DNA of 64,000 nucleotides, taken from JAAXTX01 sp035560715 (GTDB taxonomy: Bacteria > Patescibacteriota > Minisyncoccia > Moranbacterales > UBA1568). Shown piece by piece: positions 15,590 through 23,417 of this stretch; the first letter of the stretch is position 1, and every line of letters starts with the position of its first letter. Location: the NCBI GenBank assembly GCA_035560715.1, contig DATMYW010000034.1, positions 1 to 64,000 on the forward strand, in the 5' to 3' direction. Position numbers and translations under genes: made by a program. A model generated the notes under the pieces. The model searched no databases. It was not told where the DNA came from and saw only the letters and a program-made list of their open reading frames with translations.

Positions 15590-17458
15590 TCAGTACGCCA
15601 CGTCAAGCCCTATTCCCGCGTAGTAATACTTCATGATCTTGATATGTGACCAACCGGCGCCGGCACGGTCGAGCGAGCCGTGCGCGATGAGTCCGACCAT
15701 ATGGTTACCGGCTGCCTTCAGTTGTGCGGTCGTCATCGTCGGATGCTTGCCGTACGGATCGGAAACCGACTGACACCAGGGATAGTCCGACGATCCCCAG
15801 ACCTCCTTGAAGCTGCGCGTCCGACCGTCCGACCAGGAACTGTACGGGGTAAGCGCCACATCGCCCCCGTAGGTCGCGATGATGCCACGGGTCGCTTCGG
15901 CCGCGGCGCGGATATTCGGGTACTTCGTCTCCCAATCGTAGCCGTAATAGACCTGGGAACCGGAGTCGCCGCGTATGGTGAAGCCGTACTGGTTGTATTT
16001 GGTCGCGTATTTGGCGTACCAGTACCCGTAGGTACGGAAGAGGTCTGTCATGACCTTGGTATGCTCCAGGTCGCCGGTGCCGGTGGTCTCGCCCATGCCC
16101 CAGACATACTGTTCCATCGGGAGGGTATTGATGATCCAGATATTGCTGTTGTCGGTATACTGGACCTTCATCGTGCCCCGGTAGTGGTCGTACGACGAGC
16201 CGGGTCGGTTGACATACATGATCAGGTCGCCGTCGTAGCCGTCGGCCGAATCGAAGGAAACCGACGTCTTGACGACGGTATCGGCGATGGAACCGTAGAC
16301 CTTGAGTTTTCCGGAGGAATCGTAGCCGACGCGGGTGTCGGTACCGGCATCGACGGTGGAGATGACGGCTCCGTTCTTGTCCTTCACGTTGTAGCGTTTG
16401 TTCGCGGACACCTTGAGCGGGGTGTCCTGGAGGTCGGACTTGGTGTCGACCCAGAGTCCGACGGCAATCTTCGGACCGAGTGCGGACAGGGTGAGAACGT
16501 TCTTCTCGGATTCCGACGCGGTGTAGAAGTGGTCGCCGGTCGTCGTATTGACGAACCTATAGACAGGGGATGTGCCGTCCAGCTGCGTCGCATAGGCGTA
16601 GAACGCGACGCCTTCGTCAAAATATCCGGAGCTCTCGTTCCCGAGAATCGCGTCGCGTTCATCTTTGGAAACAGTGTAGAAGTGGTCGCCGGTTGTATGG
16701 CTCACTAGCCGATAGACCGGAACGCTTCCAGCCAGTTGTTCCGTTTGCGAATAGAAAGCTATCCCTTCGAATACGTATCCATATACGCTGGTATTCGCTA
16801 CTACGGATTTTTCCGATTCCGAAGCAGTGTAAAAATGGTCGCCGGTCCGAGGATTCGCGAACCGGTATACCGGAGAAGTTGTGATCGCTTTCGCTTCCTC
16901 TGTCGATGCCGTATAGAAATGGTCACCGGTCTGTCCATTGACAAAGCGGTACACGGAAACTGTCTGATCGTTCGCGTACGGAAAGACGTAATACGCGACA
17001 CCTTCAAAGGTATATCCCCACTGCGGATTGTTTCCGATAGCGGCCTTCTCATCTTCCGATACCGTGTAAAAATGGTCGCCGTTCAGGTAGTTACTGAAGC
17101 GATAGACGGGAACGGTTCCGTCGACCCGTGTGGTGAACGCATAAAATGCTGTCCCTTCAGCGACGTAGCCCCATGTCGTCGAATTCGTGACTGCGGTACG
17201 CTCGCCTTCGTCCACTGTATAGAAATGATCTCCCGTTTTCGAGCTGCTGAATCTGTATACCGGCACCGATCCTGTCAGTTGGGAAGGAAGCGCATAGAAT
17301 GCGATTCCCTCGGTAGCATAAGCGGGCGGGTTCGTCGGCTCATAGAAGGCGATGTTTTCGTACGTATAATTTCCTGAAGCAAAAACCGGCTTTCCGGAAA
17401 GAAGAAAGGTGCTTACAGTAGCCATGAACACTATGACGCCAAAAAGCCGTATTCTCAT
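15590..17458 (-). CDS. Secreted SpoIID/LytB-domain protein with six DUF5648-like repeats
   Basis: A 622-residue protein with a signal peptide (about 1-29, ending VFASG). Residues about 35-345 contain six copies of a unit of about 45 residues built on VYRF-x-x-x-x-TGDHFYT, the DUF5648-like lectin-type repeat, each followed by E-x-x-F-Y-x-tail (EGIAFYA). The C-terminal part (about 375-622) is a SpoIID domain: MEQYVWGMGE, then RTYGYWYAKYA, SDGRTRSF and GAGWSHIKIMKYYYAG. SpoIID proteins cleave denuded peptidoglycan glycan strands, and the repeats may bind cell-surface sugars. ATG 17458 is preferred over TTG 17485 because GAAAGGG precedes it and the signal peptide then starts correctly. Confidence 0.88.
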   Translation of the reverse strand: MRIRLFGVIVFMATVSTFLLSGKPVFASGNYTYENIAFYEPTNPPAYATEGIAFYALPSQLTGSVPVYRFSSSKTGDHFYTVDEGERTAVTNSTTWGYVAEGTAFYAFTTRVDGTVPVYRFSNYLNGDHFYTVSEDEKAAIGNNPQWGYTFEGVAYYVFPYANDQTVSVYRFVNGQTGDHFYTASTEEAKAITTSPVYRFANPRTGDHFYTASESEKSVVANTSVYGYVFEGIAFYSQTEQLAGSVPVYRLVSHTTGDHFYTVSKDERDAILGNESSGYFDEGVAFYAYATQLDGTSPVYRFVNTTTGDHFYTASESEKNVLTLSALGPKIAVGLWVDTKSDLQDTPLKVSANKRYNVKDKNGAVISTVDAGTDTRVGYDSSGKLKVYGSIADTVVKTSVSFDSADGYDGDLIMYVNRPGSSYDHYRGTMKVQYTDNSNIWIINTLPMEQYVWGMGETTGTGDLEHTKVMTDLFRTYGYWYAKYATKYNQYGFTIRGDSGSQVYYGYDWETKYPNIRAAAEATRGIIATYGGDVALTPYSSWSDGRTRSFKEVWGSSDYPWCQSVSDPYGKHPTMTTAQLKAAGNHMVGLIAHGSLDRAGAGWSHIKIMKYYYAGIGLDVAY

Positions 17459-17564
17459 CCCTTTCGTTTCATTGACTTCTGACAAGTCGAACTTTCGATA
17501 TCTATACGTCCAGTATAGCAGATTGCTTTCAGGAAGTGATTATCGAACCATGATACCCGGATCA

Positions 17565-17594
17565 TTGTGAGCATATTCCGAATCCTGATATAAT
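17565..17594 (+). promoter_or_regulatory. Predicted promoter of the 17649 membrane protein gene
   Basis: TTGTGA (17565-17570), 18-base spacer, TATAAT (17589-17594, perfect -10). Predicted start near 17601 with a leader of about 48 bases. Confidence 0.55.
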
Positions 17595-17648
17595 CGGGTC
17601 AAGATAGGGATTCCGGCTACGGGTAGATAGACCGAAAACCGCCCAAAT

Positions 17649-18947
17649 ATGGATCGCTTCATGTCCGCGTACCGCCGTCTCGGAACCCTCCTGTCCGAGA
17701 AACGATATTTCGTGTACCTTTTCCTCGGGGTATTCCTGCTTTTTATCGGTATCACGGGGGCGAGGCGGCCTGATATGGTTACCTATCCCCAGTTTTATGC
17801 CGAGGACGGGGTGTTCTGGTACTCCGAAGGATATAACGCACGTCATTTCTGGGAACCGTTCCTCGTGCCGAAGCAGCGATACTTCCAGACGATCTCCCGG
17901 TTCGGGGGGCTTCTGGGGAACATGGTCGACATCGGACATGCGCCACTCGTTTTCAATGCGATCGCCATCCTGGTCCTCGTTTCCCCGGCGCTCTATTTCC
18001 TGTCTTCGCGATTCGAAAAGCTCGTTCCGAACGTTCTTACTCGTCTGCTTTGCGCGGTCGCATACCTGTCGCTTTTGGGGACGGCCGAAACGCACGCGAA
18101 CCTGACGAACGCCCAATGGCGACTTGCCTTCCTGATGTACCTTATCGTTATCGCTCCAGCGAGTCGAAAGATCGCTTGGAATGCATTTGACGGCGTCATG
18201 TTGGCATTGGCTGGACTGAGCGGGCCGTTCGTATTCTTCGCGCTGCCGGTTGCGATCGTCAATTATTATTTCACTTCGTTCAAGGGACGAATCCATCGAG
18301 TCGTCATCTTGTCCGTTGCGTTTCTGATTCAGATCTACAGTTATCTGTTCATCGTGAACGACGCCGCCCGGTCGTCGGCCCCGCTTGGCATGAACCTCGT
18401 CACGTTTTCCAAGATCGTGTCCGGAAACATTTTCATAGCCGGGATATTCGGCACCGATATAGTGAAAAATGTCCGCAACATCTCGGGCTGGGATTCGGGG
18501 TTCGTCCCGGTTTTGATAGCGATTTTCGGATTTTCGCTCTTGGGGTACGTCGTCTTGAAGGCCGGATGGGAGTTGAGATGTTTCATCGTGTTCGCATTCA
18601 TGATATTTCTCGCCGGACTGTTTTCACCGCAGGTCAGTCTCGACAAACCGCAGTGGGAAGTTATGGCTGTAGGCTCGGGCGGACGATACTATCTCTTTCC
18701 GACTTTGGCCTGGGTTATGTCTCTTGGCTGGCTGTTGCTGAACTCGGAAAGGAAATTTTTCAGAAACATGGCGGCAGCATTGATGATCTGTCTTGTTTTC
18801 ATCGGCATTCCTCGCGACTTCACGTTTTCAAAATACCGTGATTTCCAATTCCAGAGGCAGGTGAGCGAGTTCAAGTCGCTCGACATCGGTCAGTCGTATA
18901 CGTTTCGTATCGTCCCGAAGTGGGACATGACGCTTGTCCGGAAGTAA
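17649..18947 (+). CDS. Polytopic membrane protein, possibly GT-C-like
   Basis: A 432-residue protein with about nine or ten membrane segments. After the first segment (about 24-40) comes a large loop with YPQFYAEDGVFWYSEGYN and later PLVFNAI. An acidic FYAEDG motif in the first outer loop followed by many helices is reminiscent of GT-C glycosyltransferases, where this loop holds the catalytic Asp/Glu, but I cannot assign a family. The C-terminal 45 residues (FSKYRDFQFQRQVSEF onwards) are soluble. It has its own promoter and a hairpin after the stop. Neighbours are envelope and glycan genes. Confidence 0.7.
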   Translation: MDRFMSAYRRLGTLLSEKRYFVYLFLGVFLLFIGITGARRPDMVTYPQFYAEDGVFWYSEGYNARHFWEPFLVPKQRYFQTISRFGGLLGNMVDIGHAPLVFNAIAILVLVSPALYFLSSRFEKLVPNVLTRLLCAVAYLSLLGTAETHANLTNAQWRLAFLMYLIVIAPASRKIAWNAFDGVMLALAGLSGPFVFFALPVAIVNYYFTSFKGRIHRVVILSVAFLIQIYSYLFIVNDAARSSAPLGMNLVTFSKIVSGNIFIAGIFGTDIVKNVRNISGWDSGFVPVLIAIFGFSLLGYVVLKAGWELRCFIVFAFMIFLAGLFSPQVSLDKPQWEVMAVGSGGRYYLFPTLAWVMSLGWLLLNSERKFFRNMAAALMICLVFIGIPRDFTFSKYRDFQFQRQVSEFKSLDIGQSYTFRIVPKWDMTLVRK

Positions 18948-18982
18948 ACGGTATTGCCAGCGACATTTCCGAAAATATAGAA

Positions 18983-19016
18983 AGCCCGGACGGCACGCGA
19001 GGTGCTCGTCCGGGTT
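18983..19016 (+). terminator. Long GC-rich hairpin after the 17649 gene
   Basis: AGCCCGGACGGCAC (18983-18996) pairs with GTGCTCGTCCGGGTT (19003-19016) with one mismatch and a loop of six bases. Only TTA follows, so the U-tract is weak. Confidence 0.5.
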
Positions 19017-19028
19017 ATGGTTGCCGGT

Positions 19029-19244
19029 TCATCGCCAGCCTTTTTGGCGGGCGACTTTCAGGCGGGGTCGTGTGCTCCGTTTCGGTCCCTTCGCAAGTCT
19101 TTTGGGACTTGGAAAACGTCGTGAGGAACCGCCATTTCTTATTTCTTTGGGCGGAACAAGGAATGGACGTCTCGCGATGGGGAGAAGAGAGAAAGCGAGC
19201 AGGTAGCCGGCATCTGTCAGGTCAAAATTCATGAAATGTGACAT
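19029..19244 (-). CDS. Small basic hypothetical protein with strong SD
   Basis: A 71-residue ORF opening MSHFMNFDLTDAGYLLAFSL, then a strongly basic Pro/Arg/Lys-rich tail (RRFPSPKRLAKGPKRS). GGAGG lies six bases before the ATG (19255-19251), better than the SD of most real genes here. No homology recognised. The region would otherwise be an unexplained 470-base gap. The basic tail could be a chance product of G+C-rich sequence, so this is a tentative gene. Confidence 0.35.
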   Translation of the reverse strand: MSHFMNFDLTDAGYLLAFSLLPIARRPFLVPPKEIRNGGSSRRFPSPKRLAKGPKRSTRPRLKVARQKGWR

Positions 19245-19330
19245 GGCGGTCCTCCATGGATTCGTTTGTAAGGTACCTGCTCATGGTGCCTGCAAACAGG
19301 CGGAAAGTCAAAATGAAGTATCGCGCGGAG

Positions 19331-19359
19331 TTGACACATTATAAATAGTAGTATAGAAT
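19331..19359 (+). promoter_or_regulatory. Near-consensus promoter of the 19415 gene
   Basis: TTGACA (19331-19336, perfect), 17-base spacer, TAGAAT (19354-19359). Predicted start near 19366, leader about 49 bases. One of the strongest promoter matches in the window. Confidence 0.75.
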
Positions 19360-19414
19360 GGCATATTCTCGGTGCTAGGTCTTTCAAAATTCTCAATCCA
19401 AATATTCGTATCCC

Positions 19415-19768
19415 ATGTTAGCAAATGTCAATCATCCCACAGAAGAATCCGAAACCGTCAAAAAGAAGGAGCACGTAAGGGTGCGATTCATGTACGTCGA
19501 CTCCGTTCAGGTCGCCAAAGTCAGCGTCGAAAATTCTCCGAGACGTGACGGCGCATTGTTGTTCAAGGTTTGGACACTTGTCAACGAGCATCTGATAACG
19601 GCGGGATGTTCGAAAATACCACTCGAACATTTCGATCAGATCGCAAGGGAGAGCGGTTATACGATGTATGAGTTCGCGCTTCGGAGAAATAAGGTCCCCA
19701 AAACCTTCCGTGATAATGCGGAATTCACCATCAATCTCGTAGCGCACCCAAAGAGAATAATCTACTGA
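19415..19768 (+). CDS. Hypothetical protein, monocistronic and strongly promoted
   Basis: A 117-residue soluble protein. A charged N-terminus (EESETVKKKEHVRVRF) is followed by strands and helices including LLFKVWTLVNEHLITAG and a C-terminal FTINLVAHPKRIIY. One Cys. I do not recognise a family. The gene has a near-consensus promoter and a bidirectional terminator, so it is a complete single-gene unit likely to be well expressed. No SD is evident before the ATG. Confidence 0.7.
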   Translation: MLANVNHPTEESETVKKKEHVRVRFMYVDSVQVAKVSVENSPRRDGALLFKVWTLVNEHLITAGCSKIPLEHFDQIARESGYTMYEFALRRNKVPKTFRDNAEFTINLVAHPKRIIY

Positions 19769-19774
19769 CCACAA

Positions 19775-19802
19775 AAAAGCACGGAACCCTCCCCGTGCTT
19801 TT
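19775..19802. terminator. Bidirectional terminator between 19415 gene and GT2
   Basis: AAAAGCACGG (19775-19784) pairs with CCGTGCTTTT (19793-19802). The plus strand continues ATTAT and the minus strand continues TTGTGG after a run of six T, so it can stop both convergent transcripts. Confidence 0.8.
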
Positions 19803-19816
19803 ATTATGCCGATATC

Positions 19817-20596
19817 TCAGGATCGGTCGGATCCGTCCGAAGGCTCGAGTATTTTCTCGTAGCGCCCAGAAAGATCGCTGCAACGAATGCGCAGGAGCGC
19901 GAAGAACATGTCGATCGAATCGTGAATGATTCGGACATTGGTATTGCGAGGGTCGCGGCGTATGGTGACCGGAAGGATAGTGACGCGATATCCTCGTTTT
20001 CGCGCAATAAAGAGGAGTTCCGCGTCGAATGCGAAACGATCGATCGTGACGGTCTTGAAGAGGTCGAATGCTACCTTCCGGCGGAAGAGTTTGAAGCCGC
20101 ACTGCGTATCGGAGAACTCGAAGCTTCCGAGAATGAAAATTTGCAGGAGGTGGAATCCGCGGGTCGTGATCGTGCGATACCACGGGGTGGGCTCTTCCGG
20201 GCGGGCGCCGGAGGCGAGTCTCGACGCGATAACCATGTCGGCATCCGACTTGTCGAGCACCGCGACGAACTCCTCGAGTTCCTCGATCGGGATGGTCAGG
20301 TCGGCATCCACGAAGAGGACGGGATCGAACGACGACTTGAGGATGCCGGCTTTCACGGCTGCTCCTTTGCCGAGATTCTTGGGGAATCGGATATGGATGA
20401 GTGGGAAATCGAGGTGTTCTTTCGCGAAGGAGTCGACGATGTCTTGTGTGCCGTCCGGACTGCCGTCGGTCACCACGATAATCTCGTGGCGGTCAAAATG
20501 ATCGCGCAGATAGGCGTGTACGGCCCGCACGTTCGCGGCGATTACCTCCGCTTCCTTGTAGCAGGGGATGACGACGGATATTTCCGGATGTTTCAT
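19817..20596 (-). CDS. Glycosyltransferase family 2, dolichol-phosphate-mannose synthase-like
   Basis: A 259-residue GT-A enzyme. EISVVIPCYKEAEVI, VVTDGSPDGTQDI, NLGKGAAVKAG, the D-x-D site in LFVDADLTIPIEEL, then SDTQCGFKLFRRKVA and RFAFDAELLFIARKRGY are the DPM1-like GT2 order. Such enzymes load a sugar on a polyprenyl phosphate, the donor used by GT-C enzymes like those at 29.8-42.4 kb. It has no membrane segment of its own. ATG 20596 was chosen because the upstream frame is unrelated to the family. Confidence 0.92.
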   Translation of the reverse strand: MKHPEISVVIPCYKEAEVIAANVRAVHAYLRDHFDRHEIIVVTDGSPDGTQDIVDSFAKEHLDFPLIHIRFPKNLGKGAAVKAGILKSSFDPVLFVDADLTIPIEELEEFVAVLDKSDADMVIASRLASGARPEEPTPWYRTITTRGFHLLQIFILGSFEFSDTQCGFKLFRRKVAFDLFKTVTIDRFAFDAELLFIARKRGYRVTILPVTIRRDPRNTNVRIIHDSIDMFFALLRIRCSDLSGRYEKILEPSDGSDRS

Positions 20597-20636
20597 ACGG
20601 TGGTCGTTCGGACGGAAGAGGGCATGTATTTTCTTC

Positions 20637-20645
20637 AGTATACCA
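20637..20645 (-). promoter_or_regulatory. Extended -10 promoter of the 19817 GT2 gene
   Basis: Minus strand TGGTATACT (20645-20637), an extended -10 (TGnTATACT). The -35 candidate TTCCAA is weak. Leader about 34 bases. Confidence 0.45.
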
Positions 20646-20649
20646 GCAA

Positions 20650-21046
20650 AGCCAGGGTCTTGGAAACGGCATGGGGTCGCCGGGGGATATCCGGAGCGGA
20701 TAAAAAAAGAGCCGCCGTAAAGAGGAGGAAAAAAGAGGTGATTCATGATTATCATGAAATTCAGGAGGGTCCTGATCACTTCTCTTCCTACACTTCGCGG
20801 CGGCTGCGATACGACGAGGGATGGCGTCTTGGATTACGGATTTTGTCTCGCTGCTTCTAAGCGAAACTCTCCGATTATCGAGCAACCACCCCTGTACGTC
20901 CATCATAGTCCGTATGACCCATCTGTCAAGGGTTGGAAAAGGACGTATTCAAGCGGAACAAGACGCGCAGGTACGCGGCGGCCGATGCCGCACGAATCCT
21001 GCCTGAGACGTCGGAATTTTAATGCCGACCTTAGTGATCGCTATGA
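20650..21046. other. Gene-poor stretch, no supported gene
   Basis: About 400 bases between the two promoters. An ORF begins at 20745 after AGAGGTG but its composition is Arg/Ser/Cys-rich and it runs into the next gene, so I do not call it. A short GTCGG/CCGAC hairpin lies near 21010-21028. Nothing else is apparent. Confidence 0.5.
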
Positions 21047-21075
21047 TTGCCTCTCGGACCGAAATGTTCTAATAT
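21047..21075 (+). promoter_or_regulatory. Predicted promoter of the GT2-ugd-GT4-Nudix operon
   Basis: TTGCCT (21047-21052), 17-base spacer, TAATAT (21070-21075). The predicted start near 21082 lies inside the longest open frame and argues for translation from ATG 21136. Confidence 0.55.
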
Positions 21076-21135
21076 ATGGGGGAAATCGCTGCCGGCGTTC
21101 AGTCGGGTTTGGGCGTGTACCAGTTAATCCAGCCT

Positions 21136-22077
21136 ATGGAAGATCAGAAACATTTTTTGTCGGTCGTCGTGCCGCTCTATAACGAGGAAGGGAACGTGAA
21201 GGAGCTTCACGCGCGGATCAAGAAGTCGGTCGAGCGTATCGGCGACCCGTACGAGATCCTCTTTGTCGACGATGGATCGACCGACGGAACGCTCGCGGAT
21301 TGCGAGGGACTTTCACCGCTCACGTTGATACGGTTTCGCAAGAATTTCGGGCAGACAGCCGCGTTCGACGCCGGCATCAAGCAGGCGAAGGGTGACATCG
21401 TAATCACTATGGATGGCGACCTGCAGAACGATCCGGACGACATCGCGTCACTTGTCGGAAAGATGGACGAAGGGTATGACGTCGTATCCGGCTGGCGTTT
21501 CGAGCGCAAGGATCCGATCATGAAGAAAATCTTCTCGCGTACCGCGAACCTGTTGCGCGGATTTCTCGTCAAGGACGGCATCCACGACTCCGGCTGCAGT
21601 CTCAAGGCGTACCGGAGGGAGTGCTTCGAGGGGGTGGAAATGTTCGGCGAGATGCACCGGTTCATTCCGGCGATGCTTATGATGGACGGATTCCGCGTAG
21701 CCGAAGTCAAGGTGTCGCATCATCCGCGGGTACATGGGAAGACGAAATACAACTGGAAGCGCGGTATCAAGGGGTTTGTCGACATGCTCGCGTTGTGGTT
21801 CTGGCGAAACTACTCATACCGGTCGCTCCACCTGTTCGGCGGGACCGGACTCGTGTCCGTGGCGTTCGGGTCGCTTATCCTGATGTGGATGTTCATCGAA
21901 AAGGTCTTCTATGCGGCGTCACTTTCGGAGAGGATATGGCCGCTTGTCGGGACGCTTCTCATTCTTGTCGGTGTCCAATTGTTCGTCTTCGGAATACTCG
22001 TGGATATTTCGGTGAAGATCTATTATCGACAGCGCAACCGGATGAACTACTCGGTCAGGGAGGTTATCAATTCATAG
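21136..22077 (+). CDS. Glycosyltransferase family 2 with two C-terminal membrane helices (GtrB-like)
   Basis: A 313-residue enzyme. FLSVVVPLYNEEGNV, ILFVDDGSTDGT, RKNFGQTAAFDAGI and TMDGDLQNDPDDI (D-x-D) are typical of polyprenyl-phosphate sugar synthases (ArnC/GtrB/DPM-like). VHGKTKYNWKRGIKGFVDM is the amphipathic region before two membrane helices (about 237-258 and 270-292). The longer frame from 21076 begins before the predicted transcription start, so ATG 21136 is preferred. First gene of a tightly packed operon. Confidence 0.92.
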   Translation: MEDQKHFLSVVVPLYNEEGNVKELHARIKKSVERIGDPYEILFVDDGSTDGTLADCEGLSPLTLIRFRKNFGQTAAFDAGIKQAKGDIVITMDGDLQNDPDDIASLVGKMDEGYDVVSGWRFERKDPIMKKIFSRTANLLRGFLVKDGIHDSGCSLKAYRRECFEGVEMFGEMHRFIPAMLMMDGFRVAEVKVSHHPRVHGKTKYNWKRGIKGFVDMLALWFWRNYSYRSLHLFGGTGLVSVAFGSLILMWMFIEKVFYAASLSERIWPLVGTLLILVGVQLFVFGILVDISVKIYYRQRNRMNYSVREVINS

Positions 22078-22090
22078 ATCACGAATACGT

Positions 22091-23416
22091 ATGAATATCG
22101 CAGTGATCGGGACCGGGTATGTGGGTTCGGTGACGGGTGCGTGCTTCGCGGAAATGGGCAACACCGTCATCTGTGTCGACAAGGACCGGAACAAGATAGC
22201 GCAGTTCGAATCGGGTAAGGCGCCCCTCCATGAGAAGGGACTCGACGAGCTCGTGCTTCGGAACCTCAAGAACGGGACCTTGTCATTCACGACCGATTTC
22301 GAGTCTGCCGTCGGGAAGAGTGACATCGTGTTCATCGCCGTGGGGACGCCGCCGAATGAGGACGGGAGCGCGGACCTCTCGCACGTGCTCGGAGTGGCCA
22401 CCGATCTCGGACGATCCATGGATCACGAGGTTATCGTGGTGGACAAGTCGACGGTACCGGTCGGCACCGCCGCCCTGGTCGCGAAGACGATTGCGGAGCA
22501 GCTGGATCGACGCGGAGTTGATATACCGTTTCAAGTGGTGAGCAACCCGGAGTTTCTCGCGCAAGGAACCGCCGTGAAGGACTTTTTGGAGCCGAGCCGC
22601 ATCGTGGTCGGATCGGACGATGAGAAGGCCATCGAAACGATGCGTGAACTGTATGCCCCGTTCACCCGTCGGGAAGGGCGTTTTTTCGCCATGGACGAGA
22701 AAACGGCTGAGATCGTGAAATACGCCTCGAACTGCTTCCTCGCGATGAAGATCTCGGCGGCGAACGAGCTGGCCAATATCTGCTCGAAGGCGGGTGCCGA
22801 CTACGAGAATGTCCGGAAGGCGATGGGAGCGGACCCTCGAATCGGCGAAGCGTTCCTGTACGCGAGCGCCGGCTTCGGCGGTTCCTGCTTTCCGAAGGAC
22901 GTGAAGGCGCTCGTGAAGACGGCTGCCGATTTCGGATACGACGCACGCATGCTCCGGCAGACGCTCGATACCAATGAAAGGCAGAAGCTCGTGCTGGCGC
23001 AGATGGTCACGGCGAAATTCGGCGAGGATCTGACCGGGAAGACGTTCGGCGTGTGGGGGCTCGCGTTCAAGGCCGGAACGGACGACATGCGCGAATCTCC
23101 CGCGATCACCGCTGTCAACGAGCTTGTAAGACGCGGGGCTCACGTGCGGGCGCACGATCCGGAAGCCATGAGGATGGCACGGACCCCGGAATATTTCGGT
23201 GACAACCCGTCCATCGCATATTTCGAGGACAAGTATGAAGCGCTCGACGGTGCGGATGCGATGCTCGTCATCACCGAGTGGAAAGAATTCCGTACCCCGG
23301 ATTTCGAGCGGATCAGAACTTCGTTGAATCGGCCGATCGTATTTGATGGCCGATTGCTGTATGAGCCCAAGAAAATGAGCGGACTCGGTTTCGAATACTA
23401 TTCGATAGGGAGATAG
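22091..23416 (+). CDS. ugd: UDP-glucose 6-dehydrogenase
   Basis: A 441-residue NAD-dependent enzyme oxidising UDP-glucose to UDP-glucuronate. The N-terminal Rossmann motif is IGTGYVG (6-12). IAVGTPPNEDGSADL and VVDKSTVPVGT follow, then NPEFLAQGTAVKDF and GFGGSCFPKDVKAL with the catalytic Cys (about 262), and GLAFKAGTDDMRESPA in the C-terminal UDP-binding domain. Length is typical. It would supply uronic acid for surface glycan. A different nucleotide-sugar dehydrogenase is at 54007. Confidence 0.95.
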   Translation: MNIAVIGTGYVGSVTGACFAEMGNTVICVDKDRNKIAQFESGKAPLHEKGLDELVLRNLKNGTLSFTTDFESAVGKSDIVFIAVGTPPNEDGSADLSHVLGVATDLGRSMDHEVIVVDKSTVPVGTAALVAKTIAEQLDRRGVDIPFQVVSNPEFLAQGTAVKDFLEPSRIVVGSDDEKAIETMRELYAPFTRREGRFFAMDEKTAEIVKYASNCFLAMKISAANELANICSKAGADYENVRKAMGADPRIGEAFLYASAGFGGSCFPKDVKALVKTAADFGYDARMLRQTLDTNERQKLVLAQMVTAKFGEDLTGKTFGVWGLAFKAGTDDMRESPAITAVNELVRRGAHVRAHDPEAMRMARTPEYFGDNPSIAYFEDKYEALDGADAMLVITEWKEFRTPDFERIRTSLNRPIVFDGRLLYEPKKMSGLGFEYYSIGR

Positions 23417-23417
23417 T

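Noticed and set aside
15680..16708. 342-codon plus-strand ORF opposite the SpoIID repeat gene
   Set aside because: It mirrors the repeats and the conserved SpoIID domain on the other strand, which have a signal peptide and clear motifs.
20745..21182. Plus-strand ORF of 145 codons after AGAGGTG
   Set aside because: Composition is Arg/Ser/Cys-rich and without any motif, and it runs through the promoter and into the GT2 coding region.
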